Below, in pieces: positions 45,780 through 56,831 of a DNA stretch of 64,000 bases (the stretch's first letter is position 1; each line of letters starts with the position of its first letter). The notes under the pieces were generated by a model, which made no database searches, was not told the origin of the DNA, and saw only the letters and a program-made list of their open reading frames with translations. The position numbers and the translations under genes are program-made. This DNA comes from Magicicada septendecula (lineage: Eukaryota > Arthropoda > Insecta > Hemiptera > Cicadidae), in assembly GCA_034769895.1 (NCBI GenBank), contig CM068372.1, positions 378,779,910-378,843,909 of the forward strand, given 5' to 3'.

Positions 45780-46290
45780 ACAGGTAATGTTGAAATAAAA
45801 TAAAGAATATACAAAGCAAAGCAAATACTTAGGTGATTGAATGGGATTCTATAGAAAACAGAAAATTGGAAAAGAAAGGAAGAAAAGAATATACGATAGT
45901 ATGGTTAAAAGCACGTTGATGTACGGATCCGGAACATGGAGAATAAAGGACAAAAGAAAGTTAGAAGCTACAGAAATGGATCCTTTGAGAGATCTACGAG
46001 AACTTCAAGGCTAGAGCGACTAAGAAATGAAACGACCAAAGAAGAAATGGGAGTACAAAAGACAATCGTCGACTGCATTTGAAGAAAAACAAATAATCTG
46101 GTACGGACACGTACAAAGAATTCGACAAGACCCACTACCAAAGAAAACAATGAGATGGATACCTAGAGAGTACGGAAAGAAAGGAAGACCCAAGAAAAAA
46201 CGGATAGAGCGCATATACTGGGCGATAGAGGATTAAACGACAAAAACTGCAACGACAGACAGCAATGGAGATTAGGCATCGGGCAACGTC
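45780..46290 (+). mobile_element. LINE 3' fragment, mostly in the palindrome 2 spacer
   Basis: Broken plus frames read KKRIYDSMVKSTLMYGSGTW, KLEATEMD, then EKQIIWYGHVQRIRQDPLPK, KKTMRWIPREYGKKGRPKKK (46027-46236), an RTE-like ORF2 C-terminus. Its first ~20 bp lie in the left arm; the rest is unique to the spacer. 46291-46980 is AT-rich and empty. Confidence 0.65.
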
Positions 46291-46980
46291 GTAAGACGTT
46301 TTAATCCCTAATTTATAATAATAATAATATAATAATAAGATTATTAAGTATTACAAACAATACAATAATTTCTCTTTACGAAGAAGGGCGTCTTAGGAGG
46401 ATTTCTTTTGTGACCAGAGTTGAAATCCTTCTTGGTAAGTAATTTTATTTTTTGTTTCCAATACTTAATAATATTTTTGTTAACAACCTGTGACATCTAT
46501 TTTCATCTTGTTGTATTTGCAATCTTCGTAAATCCAACTTCGTCGTGCTTACTTGCTAAACTGCTATCTGTCCGCTTTGGATGAGGCCTTTCAGTGTCTC
46601 CACCATTTCTCGTGGTTTTAAACTAGATAATGGTAAAAGGTCTCGTCCGCAGCATGACAGATATCAGTTTTTCAAATAAACACGACGAAGTTGGTTATCT
46701 TTTTATATTGAAAGATCTTATGGTGTTCTAAAAAGTTATTTACACTTCAGTCGTCGAAGATTCTTAGAGGTCGAAATGTTGTGCTTATAATTCGTTCTAA
46801 AACGATAGCTAATGTCAAAAATATTGTACTATGTACTAGTAAAAATTATAGAAATATTATAAGTAAAGTTTGCTCAGTTACTCTGAGAAACTGAAGAGTG
46901 TGAATTCGCATTTTTCCTGCTGCTAAAAATTCCTCGGCATAAGGCTAACATATTTCTTTCTGAATCGCAGTAAATCATCG

Positions 46981-47176
46981 TTGCTGCGTACAGACGGAGA
47001 ATGGGCGAGGTCTCCAGTCATAATCCGCTTTGCCTTTGTCACAATGGAGGCTGGGCATCGGATAACATCGTTGCTGCGTGCAGACGGAGAATGGGCGAGG
47101 TCTCCAGTCATAATGCGCTTTGGCTTTGTCATAATAGAGGCTGGGCATCGGACAACATCATTGCTGCGTGCAGACG
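46981..47176. repeat. 90-bp tandem repeat, 2.2 units
   Basis: Units start at 46981, 47071 and 47161 (partial) with TTGCTGCGTRCAGACG, then GGGCGAGGTCTCCAGTCATA, CGCTTTG-CTTTGTCA and GAGGCTGGGCATCGG. The units are about 93% alike. The array ends 9 bp before the right arm of palindrome 2. The same sequence forms the loop and inner edge of palindrome 1. Confidence 0.95.
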
Positions 47177-47423
47177 AGCAATTTATTTATTTCAACATTA
47201 CCTGTTCCTTCTTCACTAAAGTTTATTCCTGAGTATCCTAAATTTCTAAGTTTAGAACAGCTGATTAATAATTTACTTTAATTAAATTTAATAACCACTA
47301 AAATATTTTAATTGTGCAGTCCATTCCAATCAGGACGTGTTTGACGTCAGTAGTGTGGGAGCTCTTGCTATTGGTTGAATTCAGTGCGGTCAATATCCAG
47401 TCCATACGCATTTATAATACAGA

Positions 47424-47855
47424 ATGATTAGGCCTGGTATTGCAAATAAATGTAGAAAAGAAACTCAAATAAAATTTTATAAAACAATGGTAATACCTAC
47501 ACTACTGTATAGTTCTGAAACTTGGGTCGAAAAGGAAAAAGATGAACAGAAGATACAAACAGCAGAAATGAAATTTCTGAGATCAGTTAAAAGGTGTTAT
47601 AGACGATATCATATAAGGAATGAAGAGGTAAGAAGTGATTTAGATATTTTTGCAGTTAATGAAAGGATTAAAGAATACAGAAAAAATGGATTCAACACAT
47701 CAATAGAGTGGAAGAAAGTAGAATACCGAAGATGGTAAAAGATTAGAACACTAGAGGCCGAAGAATAGTTGGTAGACCTAAGAAAAGGTAGACTGGGGAA
47801 TAGGAACAGGCCCTAAAGCTTAAACCGTTAAAGACAAGAAGATGATGATGATTTA
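47424..47855 (+). mobile_element. LINE 3' end with (GAT)n tail (right arm copy)
   Basis: The frame 47424-47738 reads CRKETQIKFYKTMVIPTLLY, SSETWVEKEKDEQKIQTAEM, KFLRSVKRCYRRYHIRNEEV and RSDLDIFAVNERIKEYRKNG, the final ORF2 segment. It is followed by a GRRIVGRPKKR-like stretch in another frame and a GATGATGATGATT tail at about 47840. It is 5' truncated. Confidence 0.85.
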
Positions 47856-48589
47856 AGTGTTTTTTACTTAAAAATGGACTGCTGTTGTTTGGCGGCATTT
47901 ACCGACTTTTAACATTACTGAGTTGGCAACACTGTTTTCGACCCCATAAATAGGTGTACACAATAAATTTGCAGTAGTTAATTGCAAATTTAAGAATTAA
48001 TTGAAAATTTACATAATACGTAGTATTCCCGCGCTGCTGATTTCCCGCGGTGCGCTCTAATGCTCGTGGGAAACACAGCACTGCACTGCCATGTGAATAT
48101 GCATGAACTGGAGCTACAATCCTTCTGTAGAATGTTTATTCAATTACTACACTTGACGTGTTAATTAGTTTGTAACTGTAAACACCACACGATAAGTTAT
48201 GCAACCACAATCTATCGGTCGTTTGCCGTCTTGTTCTGGCAGATCCTCACACATCTTTCTGCTTCTAGTTCAGCGTTTTAATGTTTTCACATCCGCTTTT
48301 AATCTCTAGTGAATATACCGAACGCGACTCGTAAACGAAGGTAGTGTTGGAACTGTGAGTTGTTGATTGACCCCACCGTACAGGGCGACCAACCCTATGC
48401 TGGCTAGATTTTTTATCGTCTAGATCCGTCGTGTCCGGTTATAGGACCACCTCGAAAAGGGTGTGGCACCTCACCACGCACGACGGTCTTGAATAAGTAG
48501 AGGCTCTGGTCCAAACGGTTTATATTTAAGGGTCCTACGTTTTGCTTAATACGTGCTGGCAGCAGACACGCATACCGCAAGAATGGACA

Positions 48590-49500
48590 ATGTCGAAAGT
48601 GATCTCCCTTTTTAAGAAGGAAGACAGAAGAGACACCAACAATTAGAGAGGTATTAGTCTCTTACAATCGTGTTATAAATTATACGCACGCATTATAAAA
48701 ACAAGACTACAAAAATAGCAGAAACTCTTTTAGAGGAAGAACATGGTTTTAGGGTAGGACGCTGTTGCGTAGACTGCATATTTACCATACAACAAGTGAT
48801 AGGAAAACGACGCGAGAAGAATTTAGAAACACATATTGCCTTTATCGATTTCAACAAAGGTTTTGAAAAAGTGATCAGACCGAAGTTACGGGACATACTT
48901 GAAAACAAAGGTATACCACAACACCTAGTTCAGGCCAAAAAGAGTTATATATACACACCGCGATAATCATTGACGACAGAGAAGAATCTATCCCGAATGA
49001 AACACACCAAGGCGTAAGATAAGATTTTTGTCTGTCACCGTTACTTTTTAATCTTTATCTAGATTATCTCCTCAAAAAATGGAAAGAACAATCCTCTGAC
49101 GGTATTAAAATGGACCGAAATAAAAGCACGAAAACCATTCTCTTCGCGGATGAACAAGCTATATTCGTCACTTCAGAAAACGATCTCCAGCGAGCAATAT
49201 ACATTTTACATAAAATAGGAAAAGTAACTGTAACATATCTGAATCAAAGGGAAAATTATTGGCCTTTATAGGAGATGAAACGGTTCGGACCAAAATATGC
49301 ACAGACACACATGCATAGAACAAGTAAGACATTTCAACTATCTTCTACGCGACATTATTTATGGTGAAGATAGAGATATAGAAAATAAAGTAACGAATTT
49401 TACAAGAATGTGTGGAATGATTTGGAGAACGTTAGGAAATAAATGTAGAAAGGAAACCAAATAAAATTTTACAAAACAATGGCAATAACCTACAGTTGAG
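48590..49500 (+). mobile_element. Decayed LINE reverse transcriptase (right arm copy)
   Basis: Broken plus frames read NYRG-like text then SLLQSCYKLYARII, CVDCIFTIQQVIGKRREKNL and THIAFIDFNKGFEKVIRPKL (RT motif A, FIDF), RDILENKGIPQHLVQ, SPLLFNLYLDYLLKKW-like text (motif B/C approach), and ILFADEQAIFVTSENDLQ, where the usual ADD box reads ADE. It ends at a KCRKETK/KFYKTMA-like segment near 49480. Many stops; dead. RTE-like, with motif order intact. Confidence 0.8.
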
Positions 49501-50510
49501 CCCCAAGAATCTTATCTCCCATGTCTGTACCCTACTCAGTTGTTTTTTCGCCGAAACTCGAGTTTCAGAACCATACAATAACACTGGGACAGCCATTACC
49601 TTGTACAATGTTAGTTGAGTCTCTTTCCTTGGTTTTCTCGTTAAGACTCGACGAATTGTGCCACATATTGACTGAAACGTAGCCGACTTGTGCTCAACAT
49701 CATAATACACATCGTAAGTGACGTCACAGACAAGTTAGCCGAGATGTGACACCTGCTCTACACTCTTATTATCCAATACAGTCAGAGTCCTTAAGGCGTA
49801 TCTACCCATGAATGGCATAGATTTTGTCTTCTCACAGACATTTTCATGTTGTAATTTAGACAGACTTGGTGTAACCAGAATACCAAGGTCGCATTTATTG
49901 TTTTTTGATAATTACTTGATCATCCACAAACCCAGCCTGTAATTAACCAGTAAGAATCCTTGATCCTTCCTGGGTCTTCCCACACCACATGTGTCCTAGT
50001 GGCTTATTTCGCCACATGTGTCCAGACTTGTTTGGCCAGACTTGATTCTGTCTTTCTTTCTAAATGTTTTTCCACCGTTGTTTATAATCATTTAGTCTGT
50101 CATTCAAGTTAAAACTTGGATTCCCTTATCCAAGTTAAAAAATTCTTGTCTTGTGGCATCATTCTTTACACGATCAAGTTTAGAACACTTTTTAACTCTT
50201 CTTGAGAACGCCATTTCCTAGGCTTGTCTTGTTTCTTGGTTGTCGTTTACAATTCACATCTATAGGACCGTACAGGGACCGCCATAACTTTGTAAAACTT
50301 CAAGTTTGCATTTTGACGCACGTTGTTTCTAAAAATACGGTCGATTGTGCCAAAGTTTGTCTGGAACTTACCTAACTTAACATGGATGTTATAATTCATA
50401 ACATTTCCCATATAGTTTAAACGGCTCACTTTTTGACCATTAATTATATTTTTGTTCTTATCGGTTCTTTGCCTCTAAATGCCATTACCTTTGTTTTCGT
50501 ACTGGAGAGT
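49425..50510 (-). mobile_element. Decayed LINE ORF2 C-termini (right arm copy)
   Basis: Inverted mirror of 42480-43560, with frames at 49432-49710 and 50247-50429 on the minus strand. Confidence 0.75.
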
Positions 50511-50899
50511 TTCAATTGCATTGTTTACAAATCTGATGAAGTTTAAAAACAGATTTACCATGAAAGTCTTGTGTTTATTCCGTGTGTACGGGCTAACAGC
50601 TTTGCAAAGTTAGGGAGAGTAATTGTTGCTGATTAGATAGAGACCGCCAACATGTGAGAGTGCGGACACAAACAAAGCCAATTGACACAGTAAAGCCAAT
50701 TAACGGGCGGACCGTTAGCCAAACAGCATTCTGTTTACTGTAAATAGGACCGTATCCGTAATTAATTTCTGTCAGCTGATTTGTCCATTGCCTGAACGTA
50801 CAGTACAGTGAGAGCTCTTAGGTTGTATGTGTAACATATCAGTCTCAGTTTTGCTATGACTTTATTATCCATGTTTTTTCGTTTACTTTGGATACATAT

Positions 50900-51334
50900 T
50901 ATTACGACGGTCTCTCTCTGATTGTCGTCGTATGGCACAGTGGAAACAAAACATATAAGACACCAATAAAGTCACTAATAACCAGCTTCAATTTATGACA
51001 AATAACAATTCGTGTAATCAACTCGTATAATAATTCAACAAATTTCTCCAGACGCAATAATAATGTCAACTATAAAGAATTCCGCACTTGATACAAAGAA
51101 CACAAAATCCGCTCGATATCACTTGACAAATCGCCCAAAATAAACTGACTTACAAGCGGCAGCTGTTGTCTATTTATAGCCCGCAGATGTTCTATAATTT
51201 GCGTCAACAAGCACTCGAAAACTCTAGAGGATACTTCAGTGCGGCCTTGGCGGAAACGCACACCTGCTCGGCTGGCCGTGGAACGCGTAGAACGACACGC
51301 GTCTCTCCATTGTTTGAGCCGTTTCATCGTTGCA
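50900..51334 (-). mobile_element. Solo LTR (TGTTACG family) with visible promoter, fossil
   Basis: 435 bp from TATTACGACGG to ATCGTTGCA, flanked by ATAT on both sides (50896-50899 and 51335-51338). On the minus strand a TATA box (CTATAAATA, 51171-51179) is followed about 30 bp downstream by TCAGT (51144-51148), the arthropod initiator. This fixes the transcription direction for the family. Confidence 0.75.
51144..51179 (-). promoter_or_regulatory. LTR core promoter: TATA box plus TCAGT initiator
   Basis: CTATAAATAG at 51170-51179 and TCAGTTTATT starting at 51148, on the minus strand, about 30 bp apart. The same pair is at 57066-57101 in the plus-strand copy. Confidence 0.6.
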
Positions 51335-51349
51335 ATATTTTCTACTTTT

Positions 51350-51575
51350 TTTGCTCTGTCTGGTCGTATATCTTTCTGTTTCGGTCGTTCTCTTCTCTCG
51401 CCTCTTCACTATCTGTTTGTATGTCTGTATGTATATCTGCCTATCTCTTTCTCACTCTGTTTCTCTGTCATTCTCTCTCTCTCAAACACACTCATATCTC
51501 TTTCTCTGTCTCCCACTCCCATTCCCTCTCCCTATCTCTCTCTCCATATCTTTCTCCCTCTCTCTCCCTCTCATC
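51350..51575 (+). repeat. Pyrimidine-rich low-complexity tract
   Basis: Long run of CT/TCTC-rich sequence. The Ser/Leu/Phe-rich frames through it are artefacts. Confidence 0.8.
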
Positions 51576-51579
51576 ACGG

Positions 51580-51855
51580 CATAGACAAGGTGCAGCCTGT
51601 TCCGCTTCAAAGATGTTCCTGGACCTACCGACACACCAGTGTCTTATTGATTTGTATTTCCACACCTGATCAGCCAGTCTTGAATCTGAAATTTTTCCTA
51701 AGCGTTCCTTCTGCCGTTATTTATAATCTTTTTAGTCTTTCAATAAAGTTCAAAACTTGTAAATCTTCCCTTGATTCTTTACACGGTCACGTTTTGAACA
51801 CCTTTTAACTCACGTTAAGAACGCAGTTTCGCAGGCGTTATTTTGATTAATTCAA
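51580..51855 (-). mobile_element. LINE 3' fragment
   Basis: On the minus strand, broken frames contain ELKGVQNVT-like and KNQGKIYKF-like text, then a ...YKSIRHWCVGRSRNI-like C-terminus ending GTGCTL near 51590. It is weaker than the other copies but has the same layout. Confidence 0.45.
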
Positions 51856-52035
51856 CTTTTCCAAATAAGAATATAAAATAATGGTCAGGAACAGAGAAGA
51901 ATGTCGTCGGAATTCGGCCGAAAGCTTAAAGGATGACGGATTAGAGTAATAGAGAAGAAAAGATAAAAATAACGTCTGTGTTCTTTGTCAAACTTGCTGC
52001 TCTATCAAAGCGTTTACAGTGTACAATCTCTGCAG

Positions 52036-52151
52036 TCTTCTTCTTCTTCTTCTTCTTCTTCTTCTTCTTCTTCTTCTTCTTCTTCTTCTTCTTCTTCTTC
52101 TTCTTCTTCTTCTTCTTCTTCTTCTTCTTCTTCTTCTTCTTCTTCTTCTTT
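52036..52151 (+). repeat. (TTC)n microsatellite, ~38 units: tail of a LINE
   Basis: 116 bp of perfect TTC. On the minus strand it reads (GAA)n and begins right after the LINE 3' end at 52160. All three frames here are artefacts. Confidence 0.95.
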
Positions 52152-52577
52152 GTCTTCATCTAACGGAGTAGGCACTTTGCCTGTTCCGTCTTCACAGAGT
52201 ATCTCTCCATCACACTCTTGGGGTCTTCCTACATCTCTTGTACCAAAGGGTCAATAGTGAAACCCAACGTTAGGTAGTCGACCTTCCTCCATTCTGTCCA
52301 GACAGTGTAACCATTCCCCGCGATATGCCTGTGTCTTATCATTTATGGAGAATACCTGTAGCTTATTACCCTCATTGCGCAAACAATCCTGTCTCGTGCA
52401 ACCGTTTGTTCTTCTCAGAAACTTCATTTCCGAAGTTTGAATCTGGTTTTTAATCTTCTTTGTAGGAACCCATGTCTCAGGTCCATGTAGTAAAACAGGC
52501 ACTGCCATTTTTTTATACAATTTAAGCCTTGTCTCTTTCCTTATCTTTGTCCTCAACATATATTTGTGACACCACAC
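52152..52577 (-). mobile_element. LINE 3' end (RTE-like) with long (GAA)n tail
   Basis: The minus frame 52577-52251 reads RKETRLKLYKKMAVPVLLHG, PETWVPTKKIKNQIQTSEMK and FLRRTNGCTRQDCLRNEGNK, then LPNVGFHY and a stop. Beyond it, in another frame, comes TRDVGRPQECDGEILCEDGT. The 3' end passes directly into (GAA)n at 52151. It is 5' truncated. Confidence 0.85.
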
Positions 52578-52870
52578 ATCATCTGAAACCTCGAGATTTT
52601 TCTAGTGATATCGTGGCGTGTGTCATTTCCAATACTGATAGTGCAACCCAGGTAATTTTTGAAGCTAGAGGCAGTGCCGAAGCAATGAAAATCGACATTC
52701 GAAACCCGCGGCCGGTCATTAGTCGCGTAGTTTCCATTGCCTTCGTTGCTTCGGCAGTTAGAGTGAGATAGCTGCGCTGTGCTCGCGCAAGGTATGCAGC
52801 AGCGACGACGAAATCAGGTTTGCCGCTCGGCAACGGTGACGCGATACTGTAAGCAGCCAGTCTGAGTGCT
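52578..52870. repeat. Unassigned GC-richer segment with a short hairpin
   Basis: TGCCGAAGCAATGAAAA at 52675 pairs imperfectly with TTTCCATTGCCTTCGTTGCTTCGGCA at about 52732-52757. The 84-aa minus frame 52833-52579 is open but has no recognised domain. It could be a small transposon end or a gene fragment. Confidence 0.35.
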
Positions 52871-53136
52871 TAACAATTTTAAGCTTGCTTTTTTTGAATC
52901 ATCCTGGGTTGAATAAAACAGTTATTCGCTCTCACTTTCTTTTCGGTCTTTCGACAGAGCTCTTCGTGGTCTGGCGGCTGGGTTTTCGCAATTGGCTTCG
53001 CTGTGTTTAACTATGAGTAATTAATCTCGTAGAATGTCTCAGGTGAGGACTATTACTTTGTACAAATTATATTAATAAAGGGGTTATGTTTTAAATGTAA
53101 GAGAATAAGGCAAGAATATACGAGAATGTGTGGTAA

Positions 53137-53173
<37 letters not shown>

Positions 53174-54960
53174 GTCCCACATGTTTCTTCCCGTATTTGT
53201 GAACCACGTGCTGACCTTGCACTTAACTAATTGCAGAAATGTAACCGTAAAATCTAAAAGGACATTAACTTATATTGAACGAATTATTGAGTAATTTAAA
53301 AGATAATTTATAAATAAATGGAAATGTAATTAAAGAAAATTTTGGAATTTTGCTAATGCTAAGGGAAATGCAAAGCGTGAACTATCTAGCTCCTCTATGG
53401 TCATTGACAGTGTTCTGGTGCGAGTAGAAGTGTGATAGTCGGGGTGATTATATTAGGTGACGACCCAATTACAAATAATAAACTGTTCTAGGGTTCCCGA
53501 CTCGTCGGAGATGTGGGGTTGGATGATGTCATGAACACCGGACATCATCGGCGGAGAGGTTAACGAAGAGGCTCCCTTGCCGTCAGCCACATGGACTCAC
53601 TCAAAAAGTCACAAGGACCGTCCACTAGAAACAGCAACTTCACACACTTCTTCATTAACAGTGCCACGTTTCGTTAGCATCACTACGGGTCACCAATGAA
53701 TACCTCGTGCTTCAAAATATCAGGTGAAAACTTCCATATATTCCATTCATCAATTACAACTACATTCCTACAGTTATAAGTGGAAGGATAGGCTGATAGA
53801 CTAACTAGTTCAAGTATTCATGTATGATAGAACCTGTTTCTGTATAAGGTGTAAGCATTTCCTTAGCTCCGATTTATATTGTTATATACCTAAATTCAAT
53901 TATTCTTTGTCAATTATGTAGAAAAACGTTAAGGTAGTTCAAGAGGTGATTAATACTGATGACTAGAAATGTAAAAACAATTTAAATTTTGTATCTGACT
54001 AAATGTATAGCGATTAACTGCACATTCAAGTATTGTAAAGAATGATACCTTCATAAATTCATATCTAGTAATGGAATTGGGATTTTAAAATTATAGTCTG
54101 ATTCCTTAAAATACTGTCACATAGTCAGAAAAATTAATTTTAATTTAAATTACAGTTATTATCAGCTGTCTGAAGGAGATGTATATTGTTAATTTTCTTG
54201 ATCACAGCAAGGCCGTGAGAATGTGCTTTAAGTGAAGTTTTAATAATAATAATAATAATAATAATACTTGGCAGATTGCTGTAACCTTTTTCTTTCTTTA
54301 AACAAAAGACATGGTGGCCTGCATGAACATGTGTTGAGTATTAATAATTTTTATCCTACTTATTTTTATGCTGTGATTTATTATTCAAATTGAAAGGCAC
54401 CAGTACAGTATTGCAGTTCGAATTCTCATGTTAAATGGTGGAATCAGTCATTGTGTTTTCTTATAAATTAATTTGATGATAAAAAAAGGTATGAGTAATT
54501 GTTCTGGATTAACACTGCTAACAGAATACAATATCAATTGTTTGAACGTATGTAAAACCTGTAATACTAGAAAACACAAATAAACGATAACTTGTTAATG
54601 TTAAAGGAGAGTTTAATTCCGAATCCTGTCAGTCTGGGTCCGGCACACTTTTGCTTCCATCTAGGCTATACGCCTAGTTTTAAATTATACGTAACGACAG
54701 TAAAAACACGTTACAAGAATTATTCCAAAACCGTTTCTTCAAGAACAATCTTTGATCTGACTAGAAACAATCATTTTCTACTGATAGTATTTGCCGTGCT
54801 AACTGCAACTAACCCCATGATAACTAGCGCAGAGTATTGATTGTGTGGCAGTGAGTGGACTGCAAACAATGTAGGAAGTGAGTACAAACCAGAGTCAATT
54901 TGTGGTCGCTGCAGTCGATACTGCGCTCAACCATCCGTCAATGCACAACACAACAATGTG
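52871..54960. other. No gene seen; microsatellites only
   Basis: (GT)n at 53137-53168 and (AAT)n at 54240-54267. Otherwise AT-rich. The frame 54592-54840 has no family resemblance. Confidence 0.5.
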
Positions 54961-54963
54961 TCC

Positions 54964-54992
54964 CCTTAACTACTCACACACACATACACACA

Positions 54993-55023
<31 letters not shown>
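54964..55023 (+). repeat. (CA)n/(CT)n compound microsatellite
   Basis: ACACACAC-type sequence passing into (CT)n. Confidence 0.9.
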
Positions 55024-55027
<4 letters not shown>

Positions 55028-55109
55028 GTTCTTTCTTCAGCCTAACCTTGTCTTTAGCTGTTCTTACTTATACCGCATCTTTTGCAACAGTTGGCACATA
55101 GGTCTATAA

Positions 55110-55835
55110 GGGTACCGTTACACGAGCGTTTTTCCGTCCGTGCACGAACGTAGAGTTTGGGAAAACGCACAGTGGCCACACGTGCACGGACGGAAGTGTA
55201 GTCACACAGGCGGTTTATAATCGGACGGCAGCGTTGGGACGTCTCGGACGCGTATCCCTACAGCTCTGGCTATAAAGGTTAAAACGGAACTGCAGAGAAA
55301 CGTCCGTGTGTAGATCAAAGAAAACCTTGGTTATCAGCAGTAAATAAATCTTTTTTAAGAAAAGTTTTTACATTACATATTTGTTTTATAAAGATGTCAA
55401 CAACACCATGGAGACCAAAATTAATTACCATAGTAACAAGTAAATAAACAAATGCTATTTTAGCGGCGTCTTTGAACAGTTCGTGTGACCACCTTCGTGC
55501 GTGTTAGAAACGGACCGAAAACGCAGCAGGTTGCGTTTCGATACGGGAGACCTTGTAAACGCAGCAGGTTGCGTTTCGATACGGGAGACCTTGTAAACGC
55601 AGCAGGTTGCGTTTCGATACGGGAGACCTTGTAAACGCAGCAGGTTGCGTTTCGATACGGGAGACCTTGTAAACGCAGCAGGTTGCGTTTCGATACGGGA
55701 GATCTTGTAAACGCAGCAGAGTTGACAACCCGTGCGTTTTTTCCACCAATTTCATTGCCGCTTGTGTGTTAAACTTAATGCGTTTCCTAACGGCACGCAC
55801 ACGGCCGAAAAAAAAACGGTCGTGTAACCGTACCC
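55110..55835. mobile_element. PIF/Harbinger-like MITE
   Basis: Inverted ends GGGTACCGTTACACGAGCG and, from the other side, GGGTACGGTTACACGACCG. TAA is on both sides (55107-55109 and 55836-55838), matching the 3-bp TWA duplication of PIF/Harbinger. The 726-bp element has no transposase and includes the 38-bp tandem array below. Confidence 0.75.
55519..55712 (+). repeat. 38-bp tandem repeat, five units
   Basis: Five nearly identical units starting ACGCAGCAGGTTGCGTTTCG at 55521, 55559, 55597, 55635 and 55673; the last differs by GATCTT for GACCTT. The 136-aa minus frame through it reflects the repeat. Confidence 0.95.
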
Positions 55836-55838
55836 TAA

Positions 55839-56827
55839 GCATCGTAACTGCTAAGTCTTCACGTCTCTGTAACGTCTTTGCCTCAAACATCAAATCCGTC
55901 GGCGTACGATACACCTATCCTTTCTTTCCTCGAAATTATCCTGATGTTATTAATTTCTCTAAACAGATCTTTTTCTATTCCGTTTACAAGCTTGATTCCG
56001 AATTTCCCAATTAACCTTAAGATGTCTTGACGTATGTTGTTCTAAAAGGCAGAAGTGCCCATCCCCCAAAGTCCATGGTGCAACTCCCCCAAGTATTCCG
56101 AAATCCCCCAACATTTGATTTTGTGGGTAGGGGGGAATCACTATATAGGGGTATGAAATAACCCCCAATTAATGCTGGATCCAAACATTTTTAAAAACTA
56201 AAGCGATTTAAACACTTATTGGAATAAAGAAAACTAATGTTATTCTTTTTATCAATTCCAAAAGTTTTGTAGTATGCCTTAGCCATAACTATATTGAGAA
56301 ATGTAAAAGCCTGGTCAAACCTGGCCTAACATAATTAGTAGTAGATTAGGCCTTATCAAGATAATCTAACTTGACTTTGTAATTGCATTGTTTTTCAACA
56401 CTGATTTGTCTGATTTACGACGCTAGTAAGGGGGTAATGGAGCCCCTGGTGACGCAAGTGGCTTAAATTCACATAACTTCTATTTTCAACAAAGGATTAT
56501 GAAAGGAAAAAGTTGATTATTAACGACAGGGAAGGTTTAGTGATAAAACCTTGAAAAATCCACCCACCCGAAATTACGGTGGTGCGACTTTCACCATTAC
56601 ACCATGCTGTAGGTACCTCTGCTAAAAGGGAACATTACTTAAAAAGACAGTAGCTTTCCACAATTTTTCATATTCATAGTGCTATAAACTGACCAAACCT
56701 CACACTGTATCTCCTATATTTCAGTGTTATGTGCTCGTTTAGAAAAGTTGTTTTTCGATCAATTTATTGTGAGCAGTGTCACGAAATAACAACACAAACA
56801 TAAATGTAGACATGTTGCGTGTTGATT
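55839..56827. other. No recognisable feature
   Basis: AT-rich, with several C5/G5 runs at 56060-56165. No gene or repeat boundary seen. Confidence 0.5.
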
Positions 56828-56831
56828 GTAT

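Larger units (their letters stand above)
42245..50738. repeat. Palindrome 2: ~3.55-kb arms, 1.4-kb spacer
   Basis: The left arm 42245-45800 and right arm 47185-50738 are inverted copies. Five pairs of predicted frames mirror each other, with coordinates summing to 92985. Protein-level comparison shows one difference (Leu/Met in the 60-aa frame at 42556). The outermost sequence, AAACAGAATGCTGTTTGGC, is itself partly palindromic. The left edge shares AG with the end of palindrome 1. Content: decayed LINE pieces only. Confidence 0.95.

Noticed and set aside
51166-51808. Overlapping 167- and 189-aa Ser/Leu-rich frames
   Set aside because: They cross an LTR end and a pyrimidine-rich tract; no domain and no conservation signal.
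51941-52257. Poly-Lys, poly-Phe and poly-Ser frames
   Set aside because: Products of the (TTC)n microsatellite read in three frames.
55519-55712. CRISPR-like array
   Set aside because: Repeats are contiguous with no spacers, and the window is eukaryotic.
55504-55914. 136-aa minus-strand frame with internal repeats
   Set aside because: The peptide repeats only reflect the 38-bp DNA array in a MITE; the unit is not a multiple of three, so each unit is read in a different frame.
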